From the NCBI RefSeq assembly GCF_026262625.1, contig NZ_SHNN01000006.1:62001-126000 (forward strand): a stretch of DNA of 64,000 nucleotides, in the 5' to 3' direction. The position numbers and the translations under genes were made by a program. Below, piece after piece: positions 1 through 9,794 of the stretch. This DNA is from Candidatus Litorirhabdus singularis. GTDB taxonomy: Bacteria > Pseudomonadota > Gammaproteobacteria > Pseudomonadales > Halieaceae. Every line of letters begins with the position of its first letter. Position 1 is the stretch's first letter. Under the pieces are notes generated by a model. That model made no database searches and was not told the origin of the DNA. It saw nothing but the letters and a program-made list of their open reading frames with translations.

Positions 1-2
1 TT

Positions 3-965
3 GAGAATACCGACATTCTGTTGGTAGAGCGCGCCCATGGCCTACCCGCCGATCAAGGCGTTGGCCTGGCCAGAAAAATCGGCGCCGACATTGCCTGCAG
101 CTTAAAGTCAGCGCAGCGTTTGCGCAGCCGATGGCTGCATTGCACTGATGCCGATGCCACACTTCCCGGCGACTACTTTAGCCAGTGCGATAAGCAGAGT
201 CAGCAGGTGACTGCTGTATGCCATCCGTTCCGGCATATGCATGAGACGGCAACATCCTCAAACGCCGCACAACTCTACGAGCTGCGCCTACATTACTATG
301 TGCGAGGCCTGCGGCGGGCAGGTTCACCTTATGCGTATCAGACTTTGGGCAGCTGTATCTCAATTGATACTGAAGCCTATCAACAAGTGCGCGGGTTTCC
401 GCGTCGCGCTGCTGCAGAAGACTTTTACCTGCTGAATAAACTCGCCAAACTCGGGCCCGTGGTGGACGGGGTCGGTGCACCTATCGTACTCGATGCCAGA
501 CCTTCGCAGCGCGTTCCGTTTGGCACAGGACCGGCAGTGGCGGCACTGCAAGCAGAGGCCAATCCGCTACAAAAGCCTTTGTTTTATAACCCGAGGAGCT
601 TTCTCGCCCTGGGCGCCATATTAGACGTGGTGCCCACGCTATATAACCATCCAGAGCCAGTGCAACTGATACACGACGCACTGGCAAACTTTGACGCTGC
701 AGCAAATGTGATCGAAGCAATGGGACTACAAAGATGTGTTAGACATTGCCAGCAGCACAGTGGAACTAGTGAGGGTTTCAGCCGCCACTTTCACCAATGG
801 TTTGATGGTTTTCGTACTCTGAAATTCATTCACGGCCTGCGTACAGCCGGGTATCAGGACCTGACACTGACAGAGAGTCTGCAACAAAAGGAAAATATTT
901 GGCCGCAAGCTACTGACCGCGACTGGACTCTGCAGCAGCTGCTAGACACTTGCGCAGCGCAATAA
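3..965 (+). CDS. Glycosyltransferase, family 2-like (5' end outside window)
   Basis: The reading frame is open to the left edge (codons from base 3), so the true start lies upstream; the first in-frame start-like codon, TTG at 21, is not taken as the gene start. The visible part is about 320 residues. Near the N-terminus it has a DADATLPGDYF segment, which resembles the DxD metal/nucleotide-sugar site of GT-A glycosyltransferases, preceded by a typical beta-strand. The middle has an AAAEDFYLLNKL stretch, like the ED acceptor-side motif of family 2 enzymes. There is no membrane segment in the visible part. A soluble or peripheral glycosyl transferase is therefore likely; donor and acceptor cannot be told. 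It converges on aceF with only 10 bases between the stops, so no separate terminator fits there. Confidence 0.6.
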   Translation, partial: ENTDILLVERAHGLPADQGVGLARKIGADIACSLKSAQRLRSRWLHCTDADATLPGDYFSQCDKQSQQVTAVCHPFRHMHETATSSNAAQLYELRLHYYVRGLRRAGSPYAYQTLGSCISIDTEAYQQVRGFPRRAAAEDFYLLNKLAKLGPVVDGVGAPIVLDARPSQRVPFGTGPAVAALQAEANPLQKPLFYNPRSFLALGAILDVVPTLYNHPEPVQLIHDALANFDAAANVIEAMGLQRCVRHCQQHSGTSEGFSRHFHQWFDGFRTLKFIHGLRTAGYQDLTLTESLQQKENIWPQATDRDWTLQQLLDTCAAQ

Positions 966-975
966 ACCCTGAAGA

Positions 976-2625
976 TTAGAGCAGCAGGCGCCGGATATCC
1001 GCCAATAGCGCGCTAATTTCAGTGATGAACTTGCCGCCCAGGGCGCCGTTAACCACGCGATGGTCATAGGACAAAGCTAACGGCAGCATCTTACGCGGCG
1101 CAAATGCCTCACCATCCCAAACCGGTTTGACCGCCAACTTTGAGACTCCCAGTATCGCCACCTCTGGTGCATTAACGATCGGCGTGAAGCCGGTACCACC
1201 CAGGCCACCAAGACTGGAGATAGAAAAGCACCCACCCTGCATATCCAGCGGCCGCAATTTTCGATTGCGGGCCTTTTCAGCCAGCTCTGCAGTTTCTGCC
1301 GCCAGCTCCCAAAGACTCTTCTTGTCGACGTCGCGAATCACAGGCACTACCAAACCGGCAGGGGTATCCACCGCCATGCCAATATGCACGTAGCCCTTGA
1401 AAGCAATATTTTCCCCATCGCCGATCAGCGAAGAATTCATGCGCGGATTATCTCGCAATGCCTGCGCACAGGCCTTAAGCAGAAACGGCAGCGGGGTCAG
1501 CTTGACCTCACGCTGAGCAGCTTCGGCCTTGAGCTCGGCGCGAAACGCTTCCAGCTCAGTAATATCCGCCTCGTCGAACTGTGTTACATGGGGTACGTTG
1601 AGCCAACTGCGCTGCATATTGACTGCGGTAAGCTTGTCCACCTTGGTCAATGGTTGAATGTCCACCTCGCCAAAGGCAGCGAAATCGACCTCGGGTATAG
1701 GCGGAATCGCGCTACCGGTCCCTACCTGCGTACCGCCGGCCAAAGCCGACTTCACGAAACCCTGCAGATCTTCCTTAACAATACGGCCTCTTGGACCGGA
1801 GCCAGCTACTTGCTCCAAACCCACACCAAATTCACGCGCCAGTTTACGCACCGCCGGACCCGCGTAGACACCACCGGACGCGACCGGCACTGCCTCACTG
1901 CGCTCCGCCTGAGCATTTATTGGCGGGCTCTTAGGTGCCTTCGCAGCCTCCTCTGCAGGAGCAGGATCTGCAACTTTCGGCTCAGGTTCTGATGGCGAGA
2001 CAGTGACAGCCACAGCATTGCCAACCAGCACCAATAGCTTGTCGCCTTCGGTAACCTGGTCACCCACAGCTACCGCCAGGCTTAACACTTCGCCTGACTG
2101 CGGCGAGGGTATTTCCATTGAAGCCTTATCTGACTCCAACACAACCAGCGAATCGCCTTCGTCCACGTGATCGCCAACGGCCACGCATATCTCTATTAGC
2201 TCTACCGCATCAGGAGTACCTATGTCAGGCACAGAAACAATCACCTCAGCCGTCGTGTCTGGGGCTGGCTCTTTGTCTATAACCGTTTCTGCGATTACAG
2301 CGGGTTCCGCGACAGTTTCGGGAGCGACTTCCACTGATTCCTCAGCGCCTTCTGAAGCTTCAGCTGCAGCACTAGCTTCAGTCGCGGCCTCAGTCTCAAG
2401 CACAACGATAGCCGCGCCTTCAGCCAGGGTGTCGCCCTCCTTGACAAGAATCTCAACCACCACACCTGCCTGATCAGCGGGAATTTCCATTGATGCCTTA
2501 TCTGACTCCAGCACGATCAAACCCTGCTCAAGCTCAACCCGGTCACCCACTTGGACACACAACTCAATAACTTCCGAGTCTTCGGCGCCGCCTATATCAG
2601 GTACTTTTAGTGTCTGCCTGCTCAC
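976..2625 (-). CDS. aceF: Pyruvate dehydrogenase E2, dihydrolipoyl acetyltransferase
   Basis: The core of the pyruvate dehydrogenase complex transfers the acetyl group from lipoamide to CoA. The 549-residue protein has two lipoyl domains (about 1-80 and 128-203) with lipoylated lysines K43 and K167 in identical ESDKASMEIP motifs. Each is followed by an acidic Ala/Glu/Pro linker. The E1/E3-binding domain is at about 254-291 and the catalytic domain fills the C-terminus, with catalytic H522 in DHRVVNG. Asn at the usual Asp place of that motif is also found in Pseudomonas AceF, so it is not a defect. The start is GTG at 2623-2625 with an AAGGA ribosome site about 9 bases upstream. It lies 21 bases after aceE in the same operon. 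No E3 gene is adjacent. Confidence 0.96.
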   Translation of the reverse strand: MSRQTLKVPDIGGAEDSEVIELCVQVGDRVELEQGLIVLESDKASMEIPADQAGVVVEILVKEGDTLAEGAAIVVLETEAATEASAAAEASEGAEESVEVAPETVAEPAVIAETVIDKEPAPDTTAEVIVSVPDIGTPDAVELIEICVAVGDHVDEGDSLVVLESDKASMEIPSPQSGEVLSLAVAVGDQVTEGDKLLVLVGNAVAVTVSPSEPEPKVADPAPAEEAAKAPKSPPINAQAERSEAVPVASGGVYAGPAVRKLAREFGVGLEQVAGSGPRGRIVKEDLQGFVKSALAGGTQVGTGSAIPPIPEVDFAAFGEVDIQPLTKVDKLTAVNMQRSWLNVPHVTQFDEADITELEAFRAELKAEAAQREVKLTPLPFLLKACAQALRDNPRMNSSLIGDGENIAFKGYVHIGMAVDTPAGLVVPVIRDVDKKSLWELAAETAELAEKARNRKLRPLDMQGGCFSISSLGGLGGTGFTPIVNAPEVAILGVSKLAVKPVWDGEAFAPRKMLPLALSYDHRVVNGALGGKFITEISALLADIRRLLL

Positions 2626-2646
2626 TGCATATTCCTTGCTACCGCG

Positions 2647-5298
2647 CTAAACACTGAAGGGATCTACTTTATCTTCGTGAATTCCAAGCTTAGTCATGGC
2701 AGTTGCCACCTCTTGCATGGAAAGACGTCCTTCGTCGGCTAACGCGCGTAACGCTGCCAACACGACAAACTCACGACTGACTTCAAAAAACTCTCGCAAC
2801 CGGGCGCGCGTGTCGCTGCGCCCATAACCATCGGTACCCAGCACCGAAAAGCGCCCCGGCACAAACTCTCGAATCTGGTCGGTATGCGCCTTGATGTAAT
2901 CTGTGGCCGCCACCACCGGACCCTCAGCGTCAGCCAGACACTCAGTTACCCATGGCACCTTAGGCTCAGCTTCGGGGTGCAGCAGATTCCAGCGCAGCGC
3001 GGCCTTACCTTCACGCTGCAATTCATTAATACTGGTCATACTCCAGACATCAGCGGCAATGCCGTAGTCTTCTTCAAGGATTTCCGCGGCAGCCAACACT
3101 TCGCGCAAAATTGTACCGGCACCCATCAGTTGCACCTTATTGGCACTTTCGCTAGCGCTTGCACGGACCCGATACATGCCTTTGATAATGCCATCTGCTA
3201 CACCTTCAGGCATCACTGGCTGCTGATAGTTCTCGTTCATAGCGGTGATGTAATAGAACTTGTTTTCCTTAAGCTCAAACATGCGTCGCAAGCCGTCCTG
3301 AATAATCACCGTTAGCTCATAGGCGTAAGCCGGGTCATAGGCTACGCAGTTGGGTACCGTACTGGCCAGCAAAAGACTATGGCCGTCCTGGTGCTGCAGA
3401 CCCTCGCCGTTCAAGGTAGTTCGCCCTGCCGTCGCACCGATCAGAAATCCACGCGCTTGCGAATCACCGGCGGCCCAAATCAAATCGCCAACCCGCTGAA
3501 AACCAAACATGGAGTAAAAGATGAAAAAGGGAATCATCGGATAACCGCTAGTGGAATAGCTGGTGGCATTTGCCAACCAGGCTGAAAACGCGCCAGCCTC
3601 GTTAATACCCTCCTCCATGATCTGGCCCTTGATGTCTTCTTTATAAAACATCATCTGACCGGCATCCTGAGGCGTGTAACGCTGACCGGTAGAGGAATAA
3701 ATACCCAGCTGCCTGAACATTCCCTCCATGCCAAAGGTGCGCGCCTCATCGGGTACGATAGGGACTACGCGCTCGCCAATGCGTTTGTCTTTAACCAGGC
3801 TGGAAAGGGTCCGCACGAACGACATGGTGGTGGATATTTCACGCTCCCCGCTGCCTTTTAGCTGCCCACCCAGATCTTCCAATGTAGGTACCTGCAGAGC
3901 TTCAAACTCATGCAGACGCACTGGAATCTGACCACCCAACTTATCTCGCTGCTGGGCCATATAGCGCATTTCTGGACTGTCCGGGTCAGGACGATAATAG
4001 GGCACGTCCTTGAGCTCATCATCTCCAACCGGAATCGCAAAGCGGTCGCGGAAGGTCTTCAGGCTCTCCAGATCGAGTTTCTTAAGAGAATGCGTTTCAT
4101 TGTTAGCTTCACCGGATTCACCGGTACCGTAGCCTTTCACGGTCATCGCCAATACCACGGTAGGACGATCATCGCTGCGCACGGCCTCGGCGTAAGCGGC
4201 ATAAACCTTATAGGGATCATGTCCACCACGATTCAAATACATGATGTCATCATCAGACAAATCTTTGACCAGCTCCAACAACTCTGGATATTTGCCAAAG
4301 AAATGTTTGCGGGTATAGGCGCCGCCGTTGAATTTGTAGTTCTGCAACTCGCCATCGCAGACTTCATCCATGCGCTGCTGCAGCAATCCGGTTTCGTCTT
4401 TCTCCAGCAGCGCATCCCAGAGTCTCCCCCAGATTACTTTGTAGACCTTCCAGCCAGCGCCGCGAAATACGCCTTCCAGCTCCTGAATGATCTTACCGTT
4501 ACCACGCACCGGACCGTCGAGCCGCTGTAAGTTACAGTTAACCACAAAGGTCAGGTTATTCAGACGCTCACGACCCGCCAGCGAAATGGAGCCCAGACTC
4601 TCCGGCTCATCGCACTCCCCGTCACCCATAAAACACCAGACCCGGCGATCGCCGTGATCAACCAGCCCGCGACTCTGCTGGTACTTCATAACATGGGCCT
4701 GGTAAATGGCCTGCATCGGGCCCAGGCCCATAGATACCGTGGGAAACTGCCAATAGTCTGGCATTAGCCAGGGGTGCGGATATGAAGACAACCCTTTGCC
4801 GTCCACCTCACGGCGAAAGTTATCCAACTGCTCTTCACTGAGCCGCCCTTCCAAAAACGAGCGTGCATACATACCCGGCGCACTGTGGCCCTGATAAAAA
4901 ATCATGTCGCCTTTGTGCCCGTCACCAGGCCCGCGGAAAAAGTGGTTAAAGCCGACATCATAGAGCGTAGCGCTGGAGGAGAAGCTGGAGATGTGACCAC
5001 CCAAGCCATCATTGTTATCATTCGCCCGCATTACCATCGCCAAAGCATTCCAGCGCACCAGAGAACGAATGCGTCGCTCCATGAAGAGGTCGCCCGGCAT
5101 GCGCCGCTCAGCGGTCGGGTCAATCGTGTTTCGAAACGGAGTAGTGATCGCCATGGGCAGGCGTATCCCTTCCTGCACCGCATGCTCGGCAAGCTTGAGC
5201 AAGATATAGGTAGCTCGGTCGGCGCCGTCGTTTTTAACAATCGCTTCCAGAGACTCCAGCCATTCTCTGGTTTCAATTGGGTCTTTGTCGTCAATCAT
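2647..5298 (-). CDS. aceE: Pyruvate dehydrogenase E1 component, homodimeric type
   Basis: Thiamine-diphosphate enzyme that decarboxylates pyruvate and acetylates the lipoyl groups of AceF. The 883 residues match the length of the single-chain gammaproteobacterial E1. The TPP-binding motif is visible as GDGECDEPES from residue 225 to NCN at 254-256. The N-terminal DPIETREWLESLEAIV start and the GHISSFSSSATLYDVGFNHFF region are characteristic of AceE. The ATG at 5296-5298 is preceded by a modest AGGT ribosome site. It is the first gene of the aceE-aceF operon, with a predicted promoter about 120 bases upstream. No pdhR regulator gene is beside it. Confidence 0.97.
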   Translation of the reverse strand: MIDDKDPIETREWLESLEAIVKNDGADRATYILLKLAEHAVQEGIRLPMAITTPFRNTIDPTAERRMPGDLFMERRIRSLVRWNALAMVMRANDNNDGLGGHISSFSSSATLYDVGFNHFFRGPGDGHKGDMIFYQGHSAPGMYARSFLEGRLSEEQLDNFRREVDGKGLSSYPHPWLMPDYWQFPTVSMGLGPMQAIYQAHVMKYQQSRGLVDHGDRRVWCFMGDGECDEPESLGSISLAGRERLNNLTFVVNCNLQRLDGPVRGNGKIIQELEGVFRGAGWKVYKVIWGRLWDALLEKDETGLLQQRMDEVCDGELQNYKFNGGAYTRKHFFGKYPELLELVKDLSDDDIMYLNRGGHDPYKVYAAYAEAVRSDDRPTVVLAMTVKGYGTGESGEANNETHSLKKLDLESLKTFRDRFAIPVGDDELKDVPYYRPDPDSPEMRYMAQQRDKLGGQIPVRLHEFEALQVPTLEDLGGQLKGSGEREISTTMSFVRTLSSLVKDKRIGERVVPIVPDEARTFGMEGMFRQLGIYSSTGQRYTPQDAGQMMFYKEDIKGQIMEEGINEAGAFSAWLANATSYSTSGYPMIPFFIFYSMFGFQRVGDLIWAAGDSQARGFLIGATAGRTTLNGEGLQHQDGHSLLLASTVPNCVAYDPAYAYELTVIIQDGLRRMFELKENKFYYITAMNENYQQPVMPEGVADGIIKGMYRVRASASESANKVQLMGAGTILREVLAAAEILEEDYGIAADVWSMTSINELQREGKAALRWNLLHPEAEPKVPWVTECLADAEGPVVAATDYIKAHTDQIREFVPGRFSVLGTDGYGRSDTRARLREFFEVSREFVVLAALRALADEGRLSMQEVATAMTKLGIHEDKVDPFSV

Positions 5299-5416
5299 CT
5301 CATGCTACCTGTCAGCCGCTGCGGGCAACCGGGCGGAGTATTGGGCCGGTCACTGCAAGTATAGACCTAGGACGCCACCGCGACGTCGTACGATACACCG
5401 GGGAAAGTAGGTAATT

Positions 5417-5444
5417 ATTTTACAGAATCATGCCGTCATTTCAA
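5417..5444 (-). promoter_or_regulatory. Predicted sigma-70 promoter of aceEF
   Basis: On the minus strand TTGAAA (5439-5444) and TAAAAT (5417-5422) are separated by 16 bases, about 120 bases before the aceE start. The spacer is one base short of the optimum. The 226-base gap also holds AT-rich sequence near 5450-5525 that may contain the divergent end of the M16 gene's transcript. I found no convincing PdhR operator (ATTGGTNNNACCAAT type). Confidence 0.4.
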
Positions 5445-5524
5445 GACACGCTCCTTACATTAATCGTATTTATCTAACTATTTCAGCCACTTAATACAAT
5501 AAAGGTATGTAATTAAACTACATT

Positions 5525-8401
5525 TTAGTCCACCAAGAAGCTTTCACGCTGTGATCTAAGCGCTTCAGGGCTATCAATTACCTGCCCGTCCGGCACCTCA
5601 CCCCAGCGCCCGGCAGTGGTGAACAGGACGGCTGCAGAGGAATCTACCATGTGAGTTTGGAACCAGGCCTGCCAAGCATCAAACTCAATAGATTCAACAG
5701 CGGCAACCCATTGCTCGCGGCCGTCAAAATCCAAATCCCGCTTGGCGATCTCACTCCAGAAGTATTCAGACTCTTCCCACAGGTTCTTATGCGGTTGCTG
5801 GATTTCGTTGATTAGCGCCAACTTGTGACGTTCGAACTGCTCGGCAGTAATGGCCTGCTCACCGCTCAAGGTCCCTTCCAGAAATGCGTCTATCGCGACT
5901 GCAACCTGCGGCGCACTGGCCGAGGGCGACTGTATAACGAAGCCCAGTGCCGGCACATCGTACTGCGGCCAGTACAAGGCAGAGACCACGTAGCCCAACT
6001 GCTGCTCGGTACGTAATTGCTGGAAGAAACCAGATTTGGTGATCTGACCAGACAGAGAAGTCATGGCACGGCTGCCCCAACCGTTATCAGGTCCTTGTCG
6101 GTACCAGAACACCACGGAATCATCATGCTCTACCGCTACCGGGTGCACAAAATTGTCACCAGGCTGCAACCGCACTACCTCCAACGCTGCCGGTGGCCGC
6201 GGCTGACCATTTGTTAGCAGAGGGCTTAGCGCCTGCTCCACCCCTGCAATCGCCTGCTCACTGTAATTACCGTGGAGAAGCACGTCCGCCTGCACGTCCG
6301 CCCAGAATTGATCCGCCATGGCTTGCACCTGTTGCGGGGTCATATCCTGCAACTCAGCAATCAATGCGGGTTCAGAGTACTCACCTGAAACCAATAGCTG
6401 CCGCGCAGCACCAATGGCCTGCGAAAAAGGTCGTCGGGTTTTGACGTTTTCCAGATTGCGTACCAGGTCGTCACGAATATTGGTAAAACGATCAGTATCC
6501 AGATCAGCGCCAGCAATAGCCTCTACAATCTGCTGCAATAGCACCAGTTGCTTATCGTTATAGCCGCTCACCTTTAAGGAAATGCCTCGAGCGTGGCGGT
6601 AGAGACTGAAGTTCAACCCTGCCAACTGGGCCGGGTAGGCAAATTCATTCACCGCATCGGTCAGCAGACCAACGTAGAGCTGAACAGCAGCGGCCTGCTC
6701 CACAGTGCTATTGACAACCGGAGAGCGAAAATTGGTGTAAAGCGCCCCTTTGGGAATTCTGAACTCATCATCCTGCCGATACCACAGCTTGAGATTACCA
6801 CTGTCGCGAAGTAACTGAGGCAGCTCAGGCAGCTGCTCTGGCAGTGGCCGTAAACTAACGTCTTCAGCAATAAAAGCATTCGGAGCCGGCAGGTGCAAAC
6901 TGGCATCGATATCGTCAGACGCCACTGCCAACCAGGCACTATCCGCCGGAGCCGGGGTAACCGAATACTCAGTAAAGTAAAACTCTGACTGGCGGTCTAC
7001 AGGTACCTCTTTACCAATCACAGTAATCAAGGCCTGCTCGGGCCGGAGATGCTCGCGCGTGATGGCCTTTATTTCCTCTGGCGTAAACTCGTCCATCAAT
7101 AAGTTGCCGCGCAGCACTTCTGCGGGCGGCAACTGATGCAGATCATTAGCCAGACCCGCGACATAACCTATGGGGTCGCCGGATTCACGGAAGCGGAATT
7201 GTATGCCAGCAATCTGCCCCTCTTCCCGATACAGTTGTTCTGAGGGCCCAGCCAGGTCCAACATTTCAATATATTGAAACACGGCGTATAGCACCTGTTC
7301 ACGCTGCACCATGCCCTGTTCCGTCAACGTTATATTGATGCCAAAGGCAGAGCCGCCCCGATAACGAAGCCCCGCCCCGGTACCCAAAGTTTCCGCCCAC
7401 CCTTTGGACTTGAGTAGAGACAGCAGACTGCCCTCCCCTTCATGCCCAATCAGATGTGCAACAAACTCCAACGACTTGCGCCGGAAATGATCACTGTAAT
7501 CAGGCATTGGGAACGATAGCTGCAGCTGCCGCTGGCTCGCCTCAGGCCGGATGTAGACCAGTGAAGGCAGCGTCTGCGGCAAATACAGCGGCTGCTCAAT
7601 ACGTTCGACCTGACGCTCTTTATTGGGTACCGCACCGAACATTGGCCGCACTATCGCCTCCAGTTCGTCCAGACTTTCTTGCCCCAATACCACCAGAGTC
7701 ATCAGGTTTGCGGAGTAATAGCGGTCATAAAAGGCCAGTAACGACTCTCGAATCGGCGCATCGGCGCGGTCCGCCAGGGTATCTTTAGTCCCCACACCCA
7801 GAATACTAAACGGATGCTCAGGGTTAACGACTTCACGCAATACGTCGAGGTTACGTCTGCCGTCGGTTTTCAGACCCAGCTGGTATTCTGCCTCTACCGC
7901 ATTGACCTCACGGTCGACATACTGGGCATCAAACCGCGGGGCAATAAAAAACTGCGCAAAACGGTCCAACGCCGGCTCCAACGAAGTATGTTTTATATCG
8001 AAAAAGTAATTGGTGTGCTCAAAAGCTGTGTAGGCATTGCGCGAGCCGCCGTGTTCCGTAATAAATTCTTCATACTCAGCCGCATCAGGATACTTGTCTG
8101 TGCCCAGAAACAGCATGTGCTCCAGAAAGTGTGCCAATCCAGCCCGGTCTACCGGATTTTGGGCACTACCGACGTAGACATCCAGTGCTGCGGCACCCTT
8201 TTTGGTGTCGGGGTCTGATATCAGCAACACCTTCAGCTTATTGTCGAGCTCGAGATAGCGATACTCACGGTCATCGTTGGGACTCTGCACCGGCACCAAG
8301 GCAGCAGCATTGTGCTCCGCCGTGGGAGTACAGGCACCCAGAAATAAAGTACAAACCAGTGTTGGCAGCAGCCATAGGCGCCGCGTTTCGAATATCAACA
8401 T
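5525..8401 (-). CDS. M16-family zinc metallopeptidase, PtrA/insulysin-like lipoprotein
   Basis: An inverzincin peptidase of the pitrilysin/insulysin type, expected to degrade peptides in the periplasm. The start at 8401 gives 958 residues beginning with a lipoprotein signal peptide (lipobox LGAC, acylated Cys24). The longer frame back to 8509 would run into the upstream permease gene and is rejected. The inverted zinc motif is H91-F-L-E94-H95, with a downstream REVNAVEAEY segment carrying the third ligand. Length and four-domain layout (one active M16 domain and three degenerate repeats) match protease III rather than the short M16B family. It is 10 bases after the permease gene and may be co-transcribed with it. 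Attachment to the outer or inner membrane is not decided by the sequence. Confidence 0.88.
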   Translation of the reverse strand: MLIFETRRLWLLPTLVCTLFLGACTPTAEHNAAALVPVQSPNDDREYRYLELDNKLKVLLISDPDTKKGAAALDVYVGSAQNPVDRAGLAHFLEHMLFLGTDKYPDAAEYEEFITEHGGSRNAYTAFEHTNYFFDIKHTSLEPALDRFAQFFIAPRFDAQYVDREVNAVEAEYQLGLKTDGRRNLDVLREVVNPEHPFSILGVGTKDTLADRADAPIRESLLAFYDRYYSANLMTLVVLGQESLDELEAIVRPMFGAVPNKERQVERIEQPLYLPQTLPSLVYIRPEASQRQLQLSFPMPDYSDHFRRKSLEFVAHLIGHEGEGSLLSLLKSKGWAETLGTGAGLRYRGGSAFGINITLTEQGMVQREQVLYAVFQYIEMLDLAGPSEQLYREEGQIAGIQFRFRESGDPIGYVAGLANDLHQLPPAEVLRGNLLMDEFTPEEIKAITREHLRPEQALITVIGKEVPVDRQSEFYFTEYSVTPAPADSAWLAVASDDIDASLHLPAPNAFIAEDVSLRPLPEQLPELPQLLRDSGNLKLWYRQDDEFRIPKGALYTNFRSPVVNSTVEQAAAVQLYVGLLTDAVNEFAYPAQLAGLNFSLYRHARGISLKVSGYNDKQLVLLQQIVEAIAGADLDTDRFTNIRDDLVRNLENVKTRRPFSQAIGAARQLLVSGEYSEPALIAELQDMTPQQVQAMADQFWADVQADVLLHGNYSEQAIAGVEQALSPLLTNGQPRPPAALEVVRLQPGDNFVHPVAVEHDDSVVFWYRQGPDNGWGSRAMTSLSGQITKSGFFQQLRTEQQLGYVVSALYWPQYDVPALGFVIQSPSASAPQVAVAIDAFLEGTLSGEQAITAEQFERHKLALINEIQQPHKNLWEESEYFWSEIAKRDLDFDGREQWVAAVESIEFDAWQAWFQTHMVDSSAAVLFTTAGRWGEVPDGQVIDSPEALRSQRESFLVD

Positions 8402-8411
8402 GAAAACTCCG

Positions 8412-9464
8412 TTACTCAGTAGGTCTGGGCCAGGCGTTAATGACCGCCTTGACCAGTGTCGCCAGTGGTATAGCGAAAAACACGCCCCACAAGCCCCAGA
8501 CTCCACCAAAAAATACCACAGCCAGAATTATGGCCACAGGGTGCAGATTGACCGCTTCAGAAAACAGCAGCGGTACGAGTACATTACCGTCAAGCGCCTG
8601 GATCACTCCATAGACCAGCATCAGGTAAAATAATTCCGTAGAAAAGCCCCATTGGAACAGGCCGATGAAGAAAACCGGCAGTGTAACCACGGTAGCCCCA
8701 ATATAGGGAATGATGACCGACAAGCCCACAAGCAGCGCCAGCAAGGCCGCATAGCGCAAGTCCAGCCAGGTAAAGGCGACATAACTGACCGCTCCCACAA
8801 TTAATATTTCTATCACCTTGCCGCGAGCATAATTAGCCACCTGCTCGTTCATCTCGCGCCAGATGCGAGTCAGTAAGGGGCGTTCATGCGGCAGAAAGCC
8901 TCCCAGCCAGCCGAGAATCAATTCACGGTCCTTCAGCAGAAAAAACACCAACAGTGGCACCAGTATCAGGTAGATCAGTATGGTCAGCATCAGCGGAATT
9001 GAAGCCAGTGAAAAGCTCAACACTGTTTGCCCCACCTGGCCAATTTCCGCCTGCGCCAGCGCCACCCAATCGGCTATCTGCTGCGCTGAGACAAGATGGG
9101 GATACTGCTCTGGCAATACCTGCAGCAGCGCCCGCCCCTGCTCAACCATGCGCGGCAGCTCGGCGAACAAACTCAGCAACTGCCGCCAGACCAGCGGCAT
9201 CAGCACTAACATGAACCCGAAAAAGAAACCCACGAACACCAGATAAGAGGCAATCACGGCCAGCGACTGCGGCAACCCCATCTGTATCAGCCGGGTAGCA
9301 AGACCCTGCATCAGGAAAGCGAGCACGATCGATGCCAGAATCGGCGACATAATATCGCCAATCGTCAGCAACAGCGCCAGCGCCACCCCCAGCAGGACCA
9401 GCAGCAGTATCGACTCCTCTTCAAAGAAGTAGCGTTCGTACCATTTTTGAAAAATATCCAGCAT
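8412..9464 (-). CDS. AI-2E/PerM family membrane permease
   Basis: A 350-residue polytopic membrane protein of the AI-2 exporter (TqsA/PerM/YdiK) superfamily. Two long hydrophobic blocks flank a soluble amphipathic segment, and the C-terminal half carries the family's typical run IGATVVTLPVFFIGLFQWG and GGVWGLWGVFFAIPLATLVKA. Substrates of most members are unknown; autoinducer export is shown only for TqsA, and some homologues move sodium or protons. In Pseudomonas a permease of this type sits by a TusA-like gene, an M48 protease and nadA, and the same order appears here. So the placement is conserved but does not reveal a function. Confidence 0.85.
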   Translation of the reverse strand: MLDIFQKWYERYFFEEESILLLVLLGVALALLLTIGDIMSPILASIVLAFLMQGLATRLIQMGLPQSLAVIASYLVFVGFFFGFMLVLMPLVWRQLLSLFAELPRMVEQGRALLQVLPEQYPHLVSAQQIADWVALAQAEIGQVGQTVLSFSLASIPLMLTILIYLILVPLLVFFLLKDRELILGWLGGFLPHERPLLTRIWREMNEQVANYARGKVIEILIVGAVSYVAFTWLDLRYAALLALLVGLSVIIPYIGATVVTLPVFFIGLFQWGFSTELFYLMLVYGVIQALDGNVLVPLLFSEAVNLHPVAIILAVVFFGGVWGLWGVFFAIPLATLVKAVINAWPRPTE

Positions 9465-9475
9465 CTGTAGTTCGT

Positions 9476-9709
9476 CTAGCCCTTCTGCAAAACGTAAATA
9501 TAAGTACCCTGTTGCTCGTCGGCACTGACCAGAGTATGCGCCGACTGCTCGGCAAAAACCCGGAAATCCCTCACCGAGCCCTGATCTGTCGCCAATATTC
9601 TCAACCGCTGACCACTTTGCAACGTATTAAGACCACGCTTGGCCATAAGCAGCGGCATTGGGCAGCGCAGTTCCCGAGCGTCTATTTCAGTGATGCTTGG
9701 GTCAGTCAA
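9476..9709 (-). CDS. TusA/SirA-like sulfur-carrier protein
   Basis: A small protein of the TusA family, which carries persulfide sulfur on a conserved cysteine for tRNA thiolation, molybdopterin or related pathways. The diagnostic Cys-Pro-x-Pro motif is present as ARELRCPMPLL near the N-terminus, followed by the family's beta-alpha-beta-alpha-beta fold pattern. I chose the TTG at 9707-9709 because it gives the usual family length (77 residues) and has a GGATG sequence about 9 bases upstream. The frame stays open to a GTG at 9757, which would add 16 hydrophobic residues resembling a lipoprotein leader; that extension does not suit a cytosolic sulfur carrier. Similar to the Pseudomonas homologue located between bepA and the permease gene. 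Confidence 0.75.
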   Translation of the reverse strand: MTDPSITEIDARELRCPMPLLMAKRGLNTLQSGQRLRILATDQGSVRDFRVFAEQSAHTLVSADEQQGTYIYVLQKG

Positions 9710-9794
9710 AGGTAGGCATCCAGTTACGAGGCTGCCAAGTATAGCGAGACACAGCACTAAAATGGAACTTTCCGCCCACTTGCGGCTCCTAATT

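Noticed and set aside
1384-1992. Plus-strand frame of 202 codons antisense to aceF
   Set aside because: Shadow of the E2 coding region.
3910-4530. Plus-strand frame of 206 codons antisense to aceE
   Set aside because: Shadow of aceE; no promoter or family match.
9710-9757. TusA-like protein as an exported lipoprotein (start GTG 9757, LVTGC sequence)
   Set aside because: The family is cytosolic, and the LVTGC lipobox-like sequence lies only in the extra 16 residues ahead of a better TTG start.
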